A stretch of 64,000 nucleotides of DNA. It comes from Gammaproteobacteria bacterium. Lineage in GTDB: Bacteria; Pseudomonadota; Gammaproteobacteria; Pseudomonadales; Pseudohongiellaceae. The translations under genes were made by a program, and so were the position numbers. The stretch is taken from contig DUBM01000009.1 in NCBI GenBank assembly GCA_012960305.1, forward strand, positions 4,413 through 68,412, written 5' to 3'. Shown here in pieces: positions 44,864 through 54,704 of the stretch (its first letter is position 1; every line of letters begins with the position of its first letter). Below the pieces are notes generated by a model, which ran no database searches, was not told where the DNA came from, and saw only the letters and a list, made by a program, of their open reading frames with translations.

Positions 44864-47080
44864 TTATACGCTAGCGACCGGAGTTGACTGTGAAAAGTCG
44901 TGATTCTTAAGAGGGAGTTCTCGAACTCGCTGTCCCGTAAGAATAAATAGGCCATTAGCAACTGCAGCCGCGATCGGTGGTGTAGAGGGTTCGCCAAGAC
45001 CTCCTAATGCTTCCCCAGACTCAACAATATGCACATCGATCTCTGGGGCGGTGGCCATGCGCACCATTTCATAATCAGGGAAATTATTCTGAGCAACTCG
45101 GCCATCTTCGATAGTGATCTCGCCGTAGAGTGCTGCGGTAAGTCCATAAATGATACCACTCTCAACTTGCGCTTTTGCTGCACCTGGATTCACCACCCAA
45201 CCACAATCGATAGCACAGGTAACTTTGTGAATAACCGGTTGGTCGTTTGCGTCCAGTGAAACTTCTGCAACTTCTGCAGCAAAACTGCCAAAACTTTCCT
45301 GAACTGCAATTCCTAAAGCTCTCCCGGCTGGTAAGTTGCGACCATAGCCAGCGGCTTCGGCGGCAACTTCTAACACCTTGCGATGACGGGGATGGCGCTG
45401 CAACAAGTCTAAACGGAACTGGTAAGGGTTTTTGCCCGCTCGGTGAGCTGCCTCATCAACAAATGATTCAGTAAAGAATGTTTGCTGTGAGTGGTCAACG
45501 CTGCGCCACGCTGCTATAGGCACGTGAGTGTCGCCGTCGACTACTCGAATAGATTGGTTCTCAATTGCGTACGGGATGTGGGCAGCACCAGGCGTTTGGA
45601 TAGGACCGGTAAAACGATTGTGCCACGCCAGTAGATTACCATCGGCATCGAATGCAGCTTTAAAATTACTACTAACAGCAGGGCGATAATAATCCTGTTG
45701 CATATCATCTTCGCGGCTTAATACAGTTTTTACCGGGACATCGAACTCTTTTGCGATTAGGGTCGCGTGATCGATAACATTCCAATTGAATGGTAAGCGG
45801 CGACCAAAACCTCCACCGAGATAAGAAATGTGGTAGTTCACTTTCTCTTCTGTCAGGCCGCCAATGGACGCGACTCGGCCACGAATGCTTAGAGGATCTT
45901 GAGTGCTAGTCCATACATCTGCGATGCCGTCATGGAAATGTACAGTACAATTCATAGGCTCCATCGCAGCGTGGGCAAGATAAGGAACTCGATAATTCCC
46001 TTCGATGACATCAGCAGCAGATTCCAGCGCAGCATCAGTATCTCCTTGTTCAAAATCTTTACTGCCGTTTTCGTTTGCGAGAACCTCATCAAAGCGAGCG
46101 AATATTTCAGCGCTTGAGACAGAATCATTTTTTGTTGTTTCGAATTCGCTCTTAACCAGATTCAGTGCTTCTTTTGCTCGCCAATAACTATCGGCAACAA
46201 CAGCCACAGAATCTTCCAGTTCAATAACTCTCTTTACGCCTCGGCGGTTCAATGCTTCGCTAGCATCAACAGAAACCAGTTTTGCGCCAAATACCGGAGT
46301 GAGTCGAAGAGCTGCATAAAGCATTTCATCACTATGCGCGTCGATACCGTAGATGGCAGTGCCATCTACCTTAGCGGGGATATCCACGCGGGACATTGAC
46401 TTACCCATGATGTTGAATTGGGATCTGTCTTTAAGTATTGGTGCTTCAGGTGGTTCCAGCAGGGCAGCATCGGCAGCCAATTCGCCATAACTCAGTGAGC
46501 GCCCGCTGGCATTGTGTTGTACGTAGCTCAATGCAGTGGTGCATTCGTCGGCGGCGACGCGCCATCGATTAGCGGCACATTCAATCAGCATTTCTCGTGC
46601 AGCTGCACCAGCGACACGCATGCCAGTTTCGCCAGTAAAGCGAACCGAAGCGCTGCCGCCGGTAGTTTGTAGATTGCCAATTTCAGCAATAGCTTTGGAG
46701 CTCGCGCCAATTAACCCCATTAGAAAGGAAGGAACGCCAAACTCACCAGCAAAACCAGTTACGATGTCGCCATTGGCAAAAAGGTCGATCGCTGGGGCCT
46801 GTTCAATTATGACCAGTTCCCATGCTGCATCCATTTCATCGGCAGCCATCATGGCTAGCGACGTATGCACACCCTGTCCCATCTCTGTATGAGGGACATA
46901 TACGGTGACTTCATTGTTGGGCATAACTTTTAAGTAGGAGGTGATGTAGCGTTCTTCACCTTCAGCCAAATCTGCATTAGCTAATTTATGTCGACTGGGT
47001 CTGGTGGCTGAGTAAGCTATCAAGACACCACCGCCGACTACCGCAGTACTTAGTAAGAACTTTCTTCTGCTAATTTTCAT
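44864..47080 (-). CDS. Xanthine dehydrogenase-family molybdopterin-binding subunit (IorB-like)
   Basis: 738 residues. A twin-arginine leader (SRRKFLLS, 4-11) shows export as a folded cofactor enzyme. The large subunit fold shows VPHTEMGQGVHTSLAMMAADEM, the molybdopterin segment SYLGGGFGRRLP, and the active-site Glu in GGLGEPSTPPIAAAVANGL. This long, Tat-exported form with the 2Fe-2S subunit next door is the isoquinoline 1-oxidoreductase beta/aldehyde dehydrogenase type. It hydroxylates an aldehyde or N-heterocycle in the periplasm. The cytochrome c subunit usual for membrane-linked forms is not in the operon. It is 11 bases from the small subunit gene. Confidence 0.9.
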   Translation of the reverse strand: MKISRRKFLLSTAVVGGGVLIAYSATRPSRHKLANADLAEGEERYITSYLKVMPNNEVTVYVPHTEMGQGVHTSLAMMAADEMDAAWELVIIEQAPAIDLFANGDIVTGFAGEFGVPSFLMGLIGASSKAIAEIGNLQTTGGSASVRFTGETGMRVAGAAAREMLIECAANRWRVAADECTTALSYVQHNASGRSLSYGELAADAALLEPPEAPILKDRSQFNIMGKSMSRVDIPAKVDGTAIYGIDAHSDEMLYAALRLTPVFGAKLVSVDASEALNRRGVKRVIELEDSVAVVADSYWRAKEALNLVKSEFETTKNDSVSSAEIFARFDEVLANENGSKDFEQGDTDAALESAADVIEGNYRVPYLAHAAMEPMNCTVHFHDGIADVWTSTQDPLSIRGRVASIGGLTEEKVNYHISYLGGGFGRRLPFNWNVIDHATLIAKEFDVPVKTVLSREDDMQQDYYRPAVSSNFKAAFDADGNLLAWHNRFTGPIQTPGAAHIPYAIENQSIRVVDGDTHVPIAAWRSVDHSQQTFFTESFVDEAAHRAGKNPYQFRLDLLQRHPRHRKVLEVAAEAAGYGRNLPAGRALGIAVQESFGSFAAEVAEVSLDANDQPVIHKVTCAIDCGWVVNPGAAKAQVESGIIYGLTAALYGEITIEDGRVAQNNFPDYEMVRMATAPEIDVHIVESGEALGGLGEPSTPPIAAAVANGLFILTGQRVRELPLKNHDFSQSTPVASV

Positions 47081-47091
47081 CGTTGTTCTCC

Positions 47092-47565
47092 TTAGACGTT
47101 AGCCAGCGAGCGAATTGCGCTTCGTACTCTGGGGTAGGAGCCACAACGACACACATTAGTAATATTGCTGTCTATTTCTGCATTCGTGGGATTGGGGTTG
47201 CGAGCTAGCAACGAGGAGACCGCCATGATCATGCCGGATTGGCAATACCCGCATTGCGGGACTTGGTGATCAATCCACGCCTGTTGCACCGCTGCTAGAT
47301 CGGGCGCTGAAGGGTTAACTCCTACAGCGACATTTGCTAGGCCTTCGATAGTGGTAATTTCCTGACCTTCAACTGTGCTGACAGCGGTAACGCAGCTGCG
47401 CACTGCCGAGCTGTTAACATGGACTGTGCAGGCCCCGCAGGACGCAATTCCACAACCAAATTTAGTTCCTGTCATACCGAGCTCATCTCGCAGAGCCCAG
47501 AGGAGAGGCATTTCCGGCTCTATGTCCAGGTCGTGCTCAACTCCATTAACTTTAAAACGTGCCAT
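47092..47565 (-). CDS. 2Fe-2S subunit of molybdenum hydroxylase (IorA-like)
   Basis: 157 residues. Plant-ferredoxin-type cluster: CGIASCGACTVHV with a fourth Cys in SCVTA. The C-terminal four-helix domain has the second cluster, CGYCQSGM and NVCRCGSYPRVRSA. No leader, so it is exported with the Tat-tagged large subunit encoded immediately downstream. The pair is a two-subunit xanthine-oxidase-family enzyme without an FAD subunit, so electrons go to a cytochrome. First gene of the operon. Confidence 0.92.
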   Translation of the reverse strand: MARFKVNGVEHDLDIEPEMPLLWALRDELGMTGTKFGCGIASCGACTVHVNSSAVRSCVTAVSTVEGQEITTIEGLANVAVGVNPSAPDLAAVQQAWIDHQVPQCGYCQSGMIMAVSSLLARNPNPTNAEIDSNITNVCRCGSYPRVRSAIRSLANV

Positions 47566-47951
47566 TTCCTATCCCCTCTTGCCCGCTAGTGTCTATTTTA
47601 GTCACAGTTCTTTTTAATCACAGTTGACTGTAACCATACTTCTTTCTAAGTGATTCTTTACTAAAATAGAATTTGTTACTTGTAAAATAAAAGTGACAAA
47701 CTTAGCGGAATATTCAGTACGGCAAAATCCTTTTCGACTGGCTAAACTATTAGTCTACTTTATTCGTCTAATTTAGGAGTATAACATCCATAGCAACGAA
47801 TATACGCTACTTCAGTATAGAACAGTGCTCTTTAAACAACAGTGCGTTTTTGCAATCCAGCTTTCCCATATATGTGAGGTCAACATCATCAAACCGGTTC
47901 TACTGACGAGATCCTTGTGTGAGAATAACGCCCGTATAAAAAGTACAACAG
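47566..47951. promoter_or_regulatory. Divergent intergenic region between Mo-hydroxylase operon and iron alcohol dehydrogenase
   Basis: About 385 bases hold both promoters. AT-rich at 47620-47800; one short open frame at 47825-48022 overlaps the dehydrogenase start in another frame and looks spurious. No operator was recognised. Confidence 0.4.
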
Positions 47952-49184
47952 ATGATAACCGCGGCAGTATCTGTGAGGCAGCCATTGGCAGTAGAAGAGA
48001 TTTTACAAAGAATAGAATTTAAATACTCGGCACTGGAAACAGTGATTTGCGGAGCCGCCGCCGCTGGGGAGCTGGAAAGGCAGATAAATCTCTTAGAATG
48101 CGAACGGGTTTTCTTAGTTGCCTCAGCCAGCTTGAGCAAAGCAACGGACAATTTTAGTGAGATCCGCGCCGTTCTGGGTGATCGTATTGTCGGGCTCTTC
48201 AAGGAGGTTCGATCTCATACTCCCCAGGAGGACATCTTAGTAGGTCTGCAATTGGCCCGAGCATCTAATGCCGACGTTCTGGTGTCACTTGGGGGTGGTT
48301 CTATAATCGATGCGAGTAAAGTTATTCAACTGGCATTAGACCAAGACGTCAGCACCGCTGAAGAGTTAGTTCAATATGCGCAATCAGCCGATGGCAGTCT
48401 TGGATCTAAAGCCGGCGATCTAAGTTTGTTCAAAGGCGGTTCGAAGATTCGGCAGATCGCAATTCCCACAACTTTATCCGGAGCGGAATTCAGCAATAAT
48501 GGTGGAGTCCTAAATACTGAAATTTCGGCGAAGGAAGGATATCGAGGAATTGATCTCTGTCCTCGGTCCATAATCTACGACCCTGCATTGAGTCAACACA
48601 CGCCAGAATGGCTTTGGTTTTCAACTGCCATCCGTTCTCTCGACCATGCAGTGGAAGGCTATTGTTCGCTGGAAGCGAACCCTTATGTTAAGGGGCATTT
48701 TCTCCATGCTATGCGGTTATTTGCGGAGTCTCTACCTGCAGTAAAAGCAGATTCTACTAATCTGCAGGCCAGGAGTTTAAATCAGCAGGCAGTATGGTTG
48801 TCTTGCTGCGCACTGGGGAATTTGCCCCACGGAGCAAGTCATGGTATTGGCTATACTCTTGGAAGTCTGTGTGGAGTTCCTCATGGTTACACCTCTTGCG
48901 TGATGTTGCCTGCGGTTTTGGAATGGAATAGTGCAAATCAATCGCTACAGCAATTGGGAATTTCAGAAGCGCTCGGTATGCCAGATCAATCTGCAGGAGT
49001 AGCAGTCAAATCCTTAATTGCGAGCCTTAGTCTTCCAACAACACTACAGGCAGTTGGCGTTGAGAAAGACCAGCTCGCAGCAATCGCTGCTCAAGCGATT
49101 AAACATCCAGTGGTGAGAAAGAATCCCCGAAGCCTAAAAAATGCCCAGCAAGTAGAAGAAATATTGCAGTTGGCCTGGGCTTAA
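47952..49184 (+). CDS. Iron-containing alcohol dehydrogenase (maleylacetate reductase-like)
   Basis: 410 residues. The NAD domain carries VLVSLGGGSIIDASKVIQ (GGGSxxD), followed by IAIPTTLSGAEFSNNGGV. Metal ligands are visible in the C-terminal part: RSLDHAVEG, the NLPHGASHGIGYTLG and CGVPHGYTS histidines. The family includes maleylacetate reductase and hydroxyacid-oxoacid transhydrogenase. Divergent position to a hydroxylase suggests a shared catabolic route for an aromatic or alcohol substrate. Coenzyme and substrate are not known. Confidence 0.87.
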   Translation: MITAAVSVRQPLAVEEILQRIEFKYSALETVICGAAAAGELERQINLLECERVFLVASASLSKATDNFSEIRAVLGDRIVGLFKEVRSHTPQEDILVGLQLARASNADVLVSLGGGSIIDASKVIQLALDQDVSTAEELVQYAQSADGSLGSKAGDLSLFKGGSKIRQIAIPTTLSGAEFSNNGGVLNTEISAKEGYRGIDLCPRSIIYDPALSQHTPEWLWFSTAIRSLDHAVEGYCSLEANPYVKGHFLHAMRLFAESLPAVKADSTNLQARSLNQQAVWLSCCALGNLPHGASHGIGYTLGSLCGVPHGYTSCVMLPAVLEWNSANQSLQQLGISEALGMPDQSAGVAVKSLIASLSLPTTLQAVGVEKDQLAAIAAQAIKHPVVRKNPRSLKNAQQVEEILQLAWA

Positions 49185-49291
49185 TGATCATGACACTGAT
49201 GGCCTGTCGCCTATTTGCAATCTTCTAAACGGCCAAAAATACTCACGGTTGCTGTCGCGCCATTTGGCGGCATAGCGGAAATAAGTTAGAC

Positions 49292-50248
49292 ATGTCTCTC
49301 TTTATTGAAAACAGAATACTTAAAACACAAGCACATACAATCAAAAGTTTTGTACTGATTTTTCGGTTGCGACAGTTTCTTCTGTTATTTTTATTCTATT
49401 TTTTTTCTATCTCTTCCGTAGCACAAGAATCTGAGTCATCCACTAAATTTGTTAGATTCGTCAATGGTGATGCTGAATGGGAGGGACAGCTGCAAACATC
49501 AATTACCAGTTATAAGAATAGTAATGGAGTAACTGTTGAGTTAGTAGCAGCAATACATATCGGTGATGAGTTTTACTATCGGGAACTCAATGATTATTTT
49601 ATAACCAAAGATGCAGTACTGTATGAATTGGTTGCTAATGATAATGAACGACCATCGCCAAGTGATAATGTTCGCAGTAGAACGGGCTTGGGATTTCTCC
49701 AATTAGCGATGGCGGAATTTCTCCAGCTTAGTTTTCAGTTAGAGAAAATTGACTACACGCCGCAAAATTTTCGTCACGCCGATCTAAATCCTGCTCAGCT
49801 AGCAGAAACTATGCAGGCAAAAAGCGAGAATTTTTTCTCAATGTTTATCAGCCTCGCAATTGTGCAAATAGCCAGTGAGCAAGCCGCTTTAGCTGAGGGA
49901 GAGCCGGTATCTTCATTCAATTTATTTTCTATTATTCGAGCTTTAGCGGCAGATGATCAGGTAATGGCATTTAAATTTCTGCTGGCAGAAGAGCTGGCCC
50001 GCAGTGGTGGAATTTTAGTTGGGCAGCAATTAGAACAGCAGTTGACCATCTTGGGGGATCGAAATAATGCTGCATTGGGTGTCTTACAACAAGTTCTTCG
50101 CGAAAGTGAAGCGTCAAATTCGTCAATCTCAGACATCAGTATATTTTACGGTGCAGCCCACATGCCCGGGTTAGAACGAGAACTGATGTATTCATTAGGC
50201 TTTGAGTATTCTAGTCAGCGTTGGCTGACCGCGTGGAGGATTCAATGA
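49292..50248 (+). CDS. TraB/GumN-like secreted protein
   Basis: 318 residues with a leader or membrane anchor (hydrophobic about 28-45, ending SVAQ). The fold is TraB/PrgY/GumN-like: VELVAAIHIGDEFYYRELNDYF, AVLYELVAND, and a C-terminal SDISIFYGAAHMPGLERELMYSLGFEY, with the paired H..GD and GAAHMPG histidines of TIKI-type metalloproteases. The middle is helical. Its target is unknown. The start ATG 49292 leaves a 27-residue N-terminus that could be shorter. Confidence 0.72.
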   Translation: MSLFIENRILKTQAHTIKSFVLIFRLRQFLLLFLFYFFSISSVAQESESSTKFVRFVNGDAEWEGQLQTSITSYKNSNGVTVELVAAIHIGDEFYYRELNDYFITKDAVLYELVANDNERPSPSDNVRSRTGLGFLQLAMAEFLQLSFQLEKIDYTPQNFRHADLNPAQLAETMQAKSENFFSMFISLAIVQIASEQAALAEGEPVSSFNLFSIIRALAADDQVMAFKFLLAEELARSGGILVGQQLEQQLTILGDRNNAALGVLQQVLRESEASNSSISDISIFYGAAHMPGLERELMYSLGFEYSSQRWLTAWRIQ

Positions 50249-50492
50249 AGGCCATTAGATATGCGTTTAAAGGTCTAAAAAAGTGATGAAAGCACGATTA
50301 TTTGAGTTGACTAGAGCGATATTAACCGGACAATAGGCTCACCGTTCCGAATTATTGGTTAACTCTTCGTAGAAAGAGCTAGGCCATAGAATTATAGGAG
50401 GCAGCACTGCGAATAGTGGCGAGAAACGGCGATCGACAAGCTTCCGTGGTTAACTTGTTTGAGTATTGATTCTTTATAAGGTGGAAAATATT

Positions 50493-50855
50493 ATGAAAAA
50501 AATTATAAGCGGATTGTTGGTCTTGTCTCTATCTGTTCTTGTTGGTTGTGCCGCCGGTGGTCCGCCACCTGGAGTGGGTGTTTGGGATATTGAAATGAAC
50601 ACACCTCTTGGCGCTTTGCCTGCTGTACTTACTATCAATGAAGATGGTTCTGGCAGCATGGACGCAGAAGCTCTCGGTGATACTCCATTCTCCGGCGTTA
50701 CTTTTGATGGTAACACTATGGCTTTCACTGGCGAGATTGATGCACAGGGACAAACATTGGTTCTTGAATTCGAGGGTAGTGTTGAAGGAGATGCATTAGT
50801 TGGTGCATTTGAAAGTGACTTTGGAGCTTTCGACGTAACTGGAACTAGACAGTAA
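50493..50855 (+). CDS. Small lipoprotein, unknown
   Basis: 120 residues from the ATG at 50493, with AAGGTGG upstream; an ATG at 50466 has none. Lipobox LVGC at about residue 18-19. The mature part is proline- and glycine-rich at the start, then a beta-rich repeat of about 25 residues (PAVLTINEDGSGSMDAE, FSGVTFDGNTMAFTGE, LEFEGSVEGDALVGAFE) such as found in small periplasmic beta-sandwich proteins. No function known. A terminator follows. Confidence 0.72.
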   Translation: MKKIISGLLVLSLSVLVGCAAGGPPPGVGVWDIEMNTPLGALPAVLTINEDGSGSMDAEALGDTPFSGVTFDGNTMAFTGEIDAQGQTLVLEFEGSVEGDALVGAFESDFGAFDVTGTRQ

Positions 50856-50879
50856 TAAAACTTTACTAATCTAGTTAGC

Positions 50880-50912
50880 AAAAAAGGGTTGTTAATTAAT
50901 AACCCTTTTTTT
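50880..50912 (+). terminator. Rho-independent terminator of the lipoprotein gene
   Basis: AAAGGGTT / AACCCTTT arms (50883-50890 and 50901-50908) with a 10-base loop and a run of T to 50912, 24 bases after the stop. The A-run on the 5' side makes it usable in both directions. Confidence 0.88.
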
Positions 50913-50974
50913 ATTTCGGTAAAGCCTTGATGGAATTTTTCTCGAAACTAAACTCCAGAACCAAGGGAGTGGCT

Positions 50975-51523
50975 TTAGATAATATTAAACCGTAAACTTT
51001 CATTAACTATTTCTAGATTTTGTTTTGCATTGGGGCTGTTTGGATGGACATCGATTAGATCTTCAAACGCCTGCTTAGCTTTAGATAATTCTTCTTGTTG
51101 CAGATACACCATTCCCAAACCTGAAAGTGCGCCAAAATGTCGAGGCTCTAATGCCAATACTTTTTCGATATCGGCAATTGACGCTTCATAGTTTCCTACA
51201 ATGTAATGCAATGTTGCTCTACGATTCCATGCCTCGGCGAAATCCGGAAAACTCTCAACGATATTATTGAAAATTGCCAGAGCCTCAGTATAGGACTGAT
51301 AGTTCATTCGTTGCACGCCAAGCTGCATCAGCCTTTCGACATCAGCATTAGGGTGTTCAAACCATATAGCCCATATCTCACCCTCGGTACTTCGAAGTAG
51401 AGGCAAGTCTTCAGTTTGTAATAGTACTAAGAACAGATCGTCCAAGCGAGAATCGGTATGATCGCCATTGGACGCGGCCGGAATCAATAGTATTGTCAGA
51501 ATAATAATTTTTAACAGTCGCAT
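50975..51523 (-). CDS. TPR repeat protein
   Basis: 182 residues with a signal peptide (to about ASNG, 20). Three tetratricopeptide repeats are seen: NYQSYTEALAIFNNIVESFP, EAWNRRATLHYIVGNYEASIADIEKVLALEP, and FGALSGLGMVYLQQEELSKAKQAF, between residues about 72 and 175. It is probably a periplasmic scaffold. No partner is obvious. It is separate from the glutamate-synthase-like gene by 75 bases. Confidence 0.83.
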   Translation of the reverse strand: MRLLKIIILTILLIPAASNGDHTDSRLDDLFLVLLQTEDLPLLRSTEGEIWAIWFEHPNADVERLMQLGVQRMNYQSYTEALAIFNNIVESFPDFAEAWNRRATLHYIVGNYEASIADIEKVLALEPRHFGALSGLGMVYLQQEELSKAKQAFEDLIDVHPNSPNAKQNLEIVNESLRFNII

Positions 51524-51598
51524 GAGGGGTCACCAAAAAGATGGCCCAGTATAGCTCTTCAGGTTAGTTAGTGGCTAGATGGGTAATTCCTAGAGGGG

Positions 51599-53218
51599 CT
51601 AGAAGGTCTCTGCCGAAGCAAGATGCCAATCGGCACTGTAGGAGTTGGGAATGGACTCACTGAATAATTGACCCGCTATCAAAGGTTGATAGATCTGATC
51701 AAAATTCTTCATGCCTGTTTTTCCGCGACTAAAAAGGTCGGAAGGACTTAAATTGTAGGGGTTGTCGAACCCCATCGCCCCGCACAGCTCAAGAAAAGCT
51801 TCTACAGTCGCATGATGAAAGTTTTTTACTCGCACGGATTTCTCATCAACATTAATTGCTCTGGAGCGAGCTGGGCTCTGGGTGGCAATGCCAGTAGGGC
51901 AATGATTGGTATTACAAGCTTTTGCCTGGACGCAGCCCAATGCCATCATCATCGCTCTCGCAGCGTTAACCGTATCTGCACCGACGATTATTTTTTCTAA
52001 CATATCAAAACCCGTGGCAGTCTGGCCGGCGCTAATCAATCTTATTTTGTCACGAATGTCCGCACCTACAAGTACTTGATGAACATAATACGTAGCCTCA
52101 AGACAAGGCGTACCAAGCCTATTAGAGAACTCTACAGGTGCCGCTCCAGTTCCTCCTTCAGCACCATCAATAGTGATGAAGTCAGGCAGGATATTGGTTT
52201 CCAGCATTGCTTTCACGACAGCTAAAAATTCAGTTTTACGGCCAAGGCAAAATTTGAATCCGATAGGTTTCCCTTCGCTAAGTGCACGCAGGCGTTTTAC
52301 GAAATCAAGAAGGCCTTTCGGCGAGTCAAATTCTGGATGATTGGAAGGTGATAGAACAGTTTTTCCTGCCTCAACCAATCGAATCTTGGCAATCTCTTCA
52401 GTTACTTTTGCTGCTGGCAGTACACCCCCATGTGAAGGTTTAGCTCCTTGAGAAAGCTTTATCTCAATCATTTTTACGACTTCGTAGCGGGAGCGCTCGG
52501 CGAAAGCACCGTCATTAAATGTGCCATCGGGATTCCGACAACCAAAATAGCCGGTGCCAATTTGCCAGATAATGTCGCCGCCATGAGCCAAATGGTGCTC
52601 ACTCATACTGCCTTCGCCCGTGTTGTGAGCGAAACCACCGAGAAATGCGCCTTTGTTCAGGGCGGCGATGGCTGAGGAACTGAGTGCTCCAAAGCTCAAT
52701 GCAGAAATATTTAGTCTTGAGGCGCTATAGGGTTGTTTGCAATCTGGGCCGCCAAACATTACTCGGATATTTTCTTCTTCAACTGTTGTTGAGTTGAGTG
52801 AATGGGCAAGACTGCGATATCCGCCCGCGAGAATATCCTGCTCAGTACCAAATGGAAGAGTGTCGTCCGCTCCTTTAGCGCGACGGTAAATCAGATTTCG
52901 TCGTTCACGACTGAAGGGCTTCTCTTCAACATTATTGGCGATGAAATATTGTTGAATTTCGGGTCGGATATATTCCAACGCATAACGAATGTTAGCTAGT
53001 ACTGGATAGTTCCTGCGGAGATTGCTGGTACAAAAGAAAAGTTCGTAGGCACCCTCAAGAGTCCATGCAAGTAGTAACAGAAATACAGTGAATTGCAGAG
53101 GAGCACTGGTCAAAGCACTAAGTGAAAAATCCCCACGTGTGTTCGACATTAGCCAAAGCATGCTCAGCGGCATGAAAATTAGGGCTATAGCCCAGTAGAG
53201 TCGAACAACAAGTGTCAT
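51599..53218 (-). CDS. FMN-binding glutamate synthase-family protein
   Basis: 539 residues. Two membrane helices at the N-terminus (about 5-25 and 35-55) anchor a glutamate-synthase-like FMN barrel: ISALSFGALSSSAIAALN, FAHNTGEGSMSEHH, KPSHGGVLPAAKV, ITIDGAEGGTGAAP, and the Cys cluster CVQAKACNTNHC, like the 3Fe-4S ligand region of GltB. It is a stand-alone GltB-type synthase domain without glutaminase part, a group usually of unknown substrate. Membrane anchoring indicates a redox role at the inner membrane. Conserved and likely functional. Confidence 0.87.
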   Translation of the reverse strand: MTLVVRLYWAIALIFMPLSMLWLMSNTRGDFSLSALTSAPLQFTVFLLLLAWTLEGAYELFFCTSNLRRNYPVLANIRYALEYIRPEIQQYFIANNVEEKPFSRERRNLIYRRAKGADDTLPFGTEQDILAGGYRSLAHSLNSTTVEEENIRVMFGGPDCKQPYSASRLNISALSFGALSSSAIAALNKGAFLGGFAHNTGEGSMSEHHLAHGGDIIWQIGTGYFGCRNPDGTFNDGAFAERSRYEVVKMIEIKLSQGAKPSHGGVLPAAKVTEEIAKIRLVEAGKTVLSPSNHPEFDSPKGLLDFVKRLRALSEGKPIGFKFCLGRKTEFLAVVKAMLETNILPDFITIDGAEGGTGAAPVEFSNRLGTPCLEATYYVHQVLVGADIRDKIRLISAGQTATGFDMLEKIIVGADTVNAARAMMMALGCVQAKACNTNHCPTGIATQSPARSRAINVDEKSVRVKNFHHATVEAFLELCGAMGFDNPYNLSPSDLFSRGKTGMKNFDQIYQPLIAGQLFSESIPNSYSADWHLASAETF

Positions 53219-53258
53219 AGTTTAGCACCGCATTTCAGTAAGACAGGGGACCGGAGTG

Positions 53259-53972
53259 TCAGAAATTCATTACAAGAGTAATAGCGGTTTCTGTGTCTGT
53301 CTTTTTTCTACCGATTGGAACTTCAGTCTGATGTTTAAGCTTAAACGAAAAGCGCAAAGACAGATTGTCTAGTATTTGTGTTTCGATACTGCTTACGGAG
53401 CGGTAGATATTTGATTCACTACCGGTTTCAGTACTTAACTCTTGATTAAACATAGCTGTATTAGAAATACTCCAATCATAGTCGCCGGCAATTCTTAATA
53501 TAGGCTCATCAAAGTCTGAGTTGTCTAGCCGGGACCAGCGCACACCCGCCCCGATATTTAGAGTGAGTTCCATGTTGGACAGGTTCTGCAGCAGCGCACG
53601 ACCATAGTTAAAGGTAATGTCTGTCTGGCTATCGTAACCACTAAATCGATCGTCCTCGTGGGCCATACGAGTTAGAAAGAAGCTGTCTTCCGAGAATTCG
53701 TAATTAGCACTGGCAACCCCGTAGATTCTTTGACCATTAACTTCGCTATCAGTGGAAGCGTACAGCCCATCGAGGCTATATTCGTATTCCCAGTCATTGC
53801 GAATGATATTGATGGCGCCCGCGAAGAAAAGAGAACTTTCTGCAGTGTTGCCAGAGGCGAACAAACCGCCTAACTGAATTTCTCTGGTGACGCTGTTTTC
53901 TTCTTGAGCTATTGCTGATGTGCTCAGTACGGCAATAAAGGCAAATAGCGAAAAGCTATGCAGTGGTTTCAT
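53259..53972 (-). CDS. DUF481 outer-membrane-type protein
   Basis: 237 residues from the ATG at 53972, chosen because it opens a standard signal peptide (MKPLHSFSLFAFIAV, ending AIAQ); a longer frame to 54035 adds 21 unlikely residues. The mature protein alternates polar and hydrophobic residues in short strands (LGGLFASGNTAESS, YEYSLDGLYAST, YGVASANYEF) and ends with FKLKHQTEVP and VMNF. That is DUF481, a salt-induced outer membrane beta-barrel of the YdiY type. The terminal phenylalanine fits Bam recognition. Confidence 0.85.
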   Translation of the reverse strand: MKPLHSFSLFAFIAVLSTSAIAQEENSVTREIQLGGLFASGNTAESSLFFAGAINIIRNDWEYEYSLDGLYASTDSEVNGQRIYGVASANYEFSEDSFFLTRMAHEDDRFSGYDSQTDITFNYGRALLQNLSNMELTLNIGAGVRWSRLDNSDFDEPILRIAGDYDWSISNTAMFNQELSTETGSESNIYRSVSSIETQILDNLSLRFSFKLKHQTEVPIGRKKTDTETAITLVMNF

Positions 53973-54191
53973 TTCCTGATCCAATAGTTGATAAATAGTG
54001 ATAAAAAACAAAGGTTCTACAGTAATTCGGCACATCTCCCAATGCCTGAACTTAAGATTTAGGGCAGAAGAGGTGAGGAAGCAAAAAATTCGTGCTCACA
54101 GGGGGGGTAATGCTTCAGTTATTCTGGAGTTACTGAATTAATTGGGGTATAAATCGCAAACACCTCATGGACTGCCACCCCTCAATCATCG

Positions 54192-54686
54192 ATGAAAACC
54201 CTATATTTGCTGCGCCATGCCAAATCTAGTTGGGATGATCCTGATTTAAAGGATTTTGAAAGACCTCTGAATGAGCGCGGAATAAACGATATTCCGAATA
54301 TGGTTAGTCGTTTCCAATCACGTCAGAGCGGGCTGGAAAGTATTGTCTGCAGTCCGGCAATTCGAGCAAAATCGACGGCTCAACTTTGGGCGAAGAATTT
54401 TGAGTTTCCCCCCGATGACATAATCAGCAACCCTGAACTCTATTTTGCCGGCACCAACATGTTTCTCAAAGCTGCTAGTTTAATGGATGAAGATTGCGAG
54501 AGCGCTATGTTGGTAGGGCATAATCCTGCTATCACGGATTTTGTTAATGAAATGGGCGGTAGTGATATTGAGAATATTCCAACCTGCGGTCTGGTTGAGC
54601 TGGAGCTGCCGATCGATGATTGGTCTGACATTAAACTCGGTGATGCAAAAATAGTGGAATTTGATTTTCCGAAGAAAGGTCTTTGA
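54192..54686 (+). CDS. sixA: Phosphohistidine phosphatase SixA
   Basis: 164 residues. Histidine phosphatase with LLRHAKSSWDDP (catalytic His8), SPAIRAKSTA (Arg) and a second His in LVGHNPAITDF. Length and the DFERPLNERG stretch match SixA, which removes phosphate from histidines of HPt domains such as ArcB or phosphotransferase proteins. It is followed 18 bases later by a cytochrome gene, perhaps by chance. Confidence 0.88.
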   Translation: MKTLYLLRHAKSSWDDPDLKDFERPLNERGINDIPNMVSRFQSRQSGLESIVCSPAIRAKSTAQLWAKNFEFPPDDIISNPELYFAGTNMFLKAASLMDEDCESAMLVGHNPAITDFVNEMGGSDIENIPTCGLVELELPIDDWSDIKLGDAKIVEFDFPKKGL

Positions 54687-54704
54687 GAGTTATGGATATA
54701 AGTT

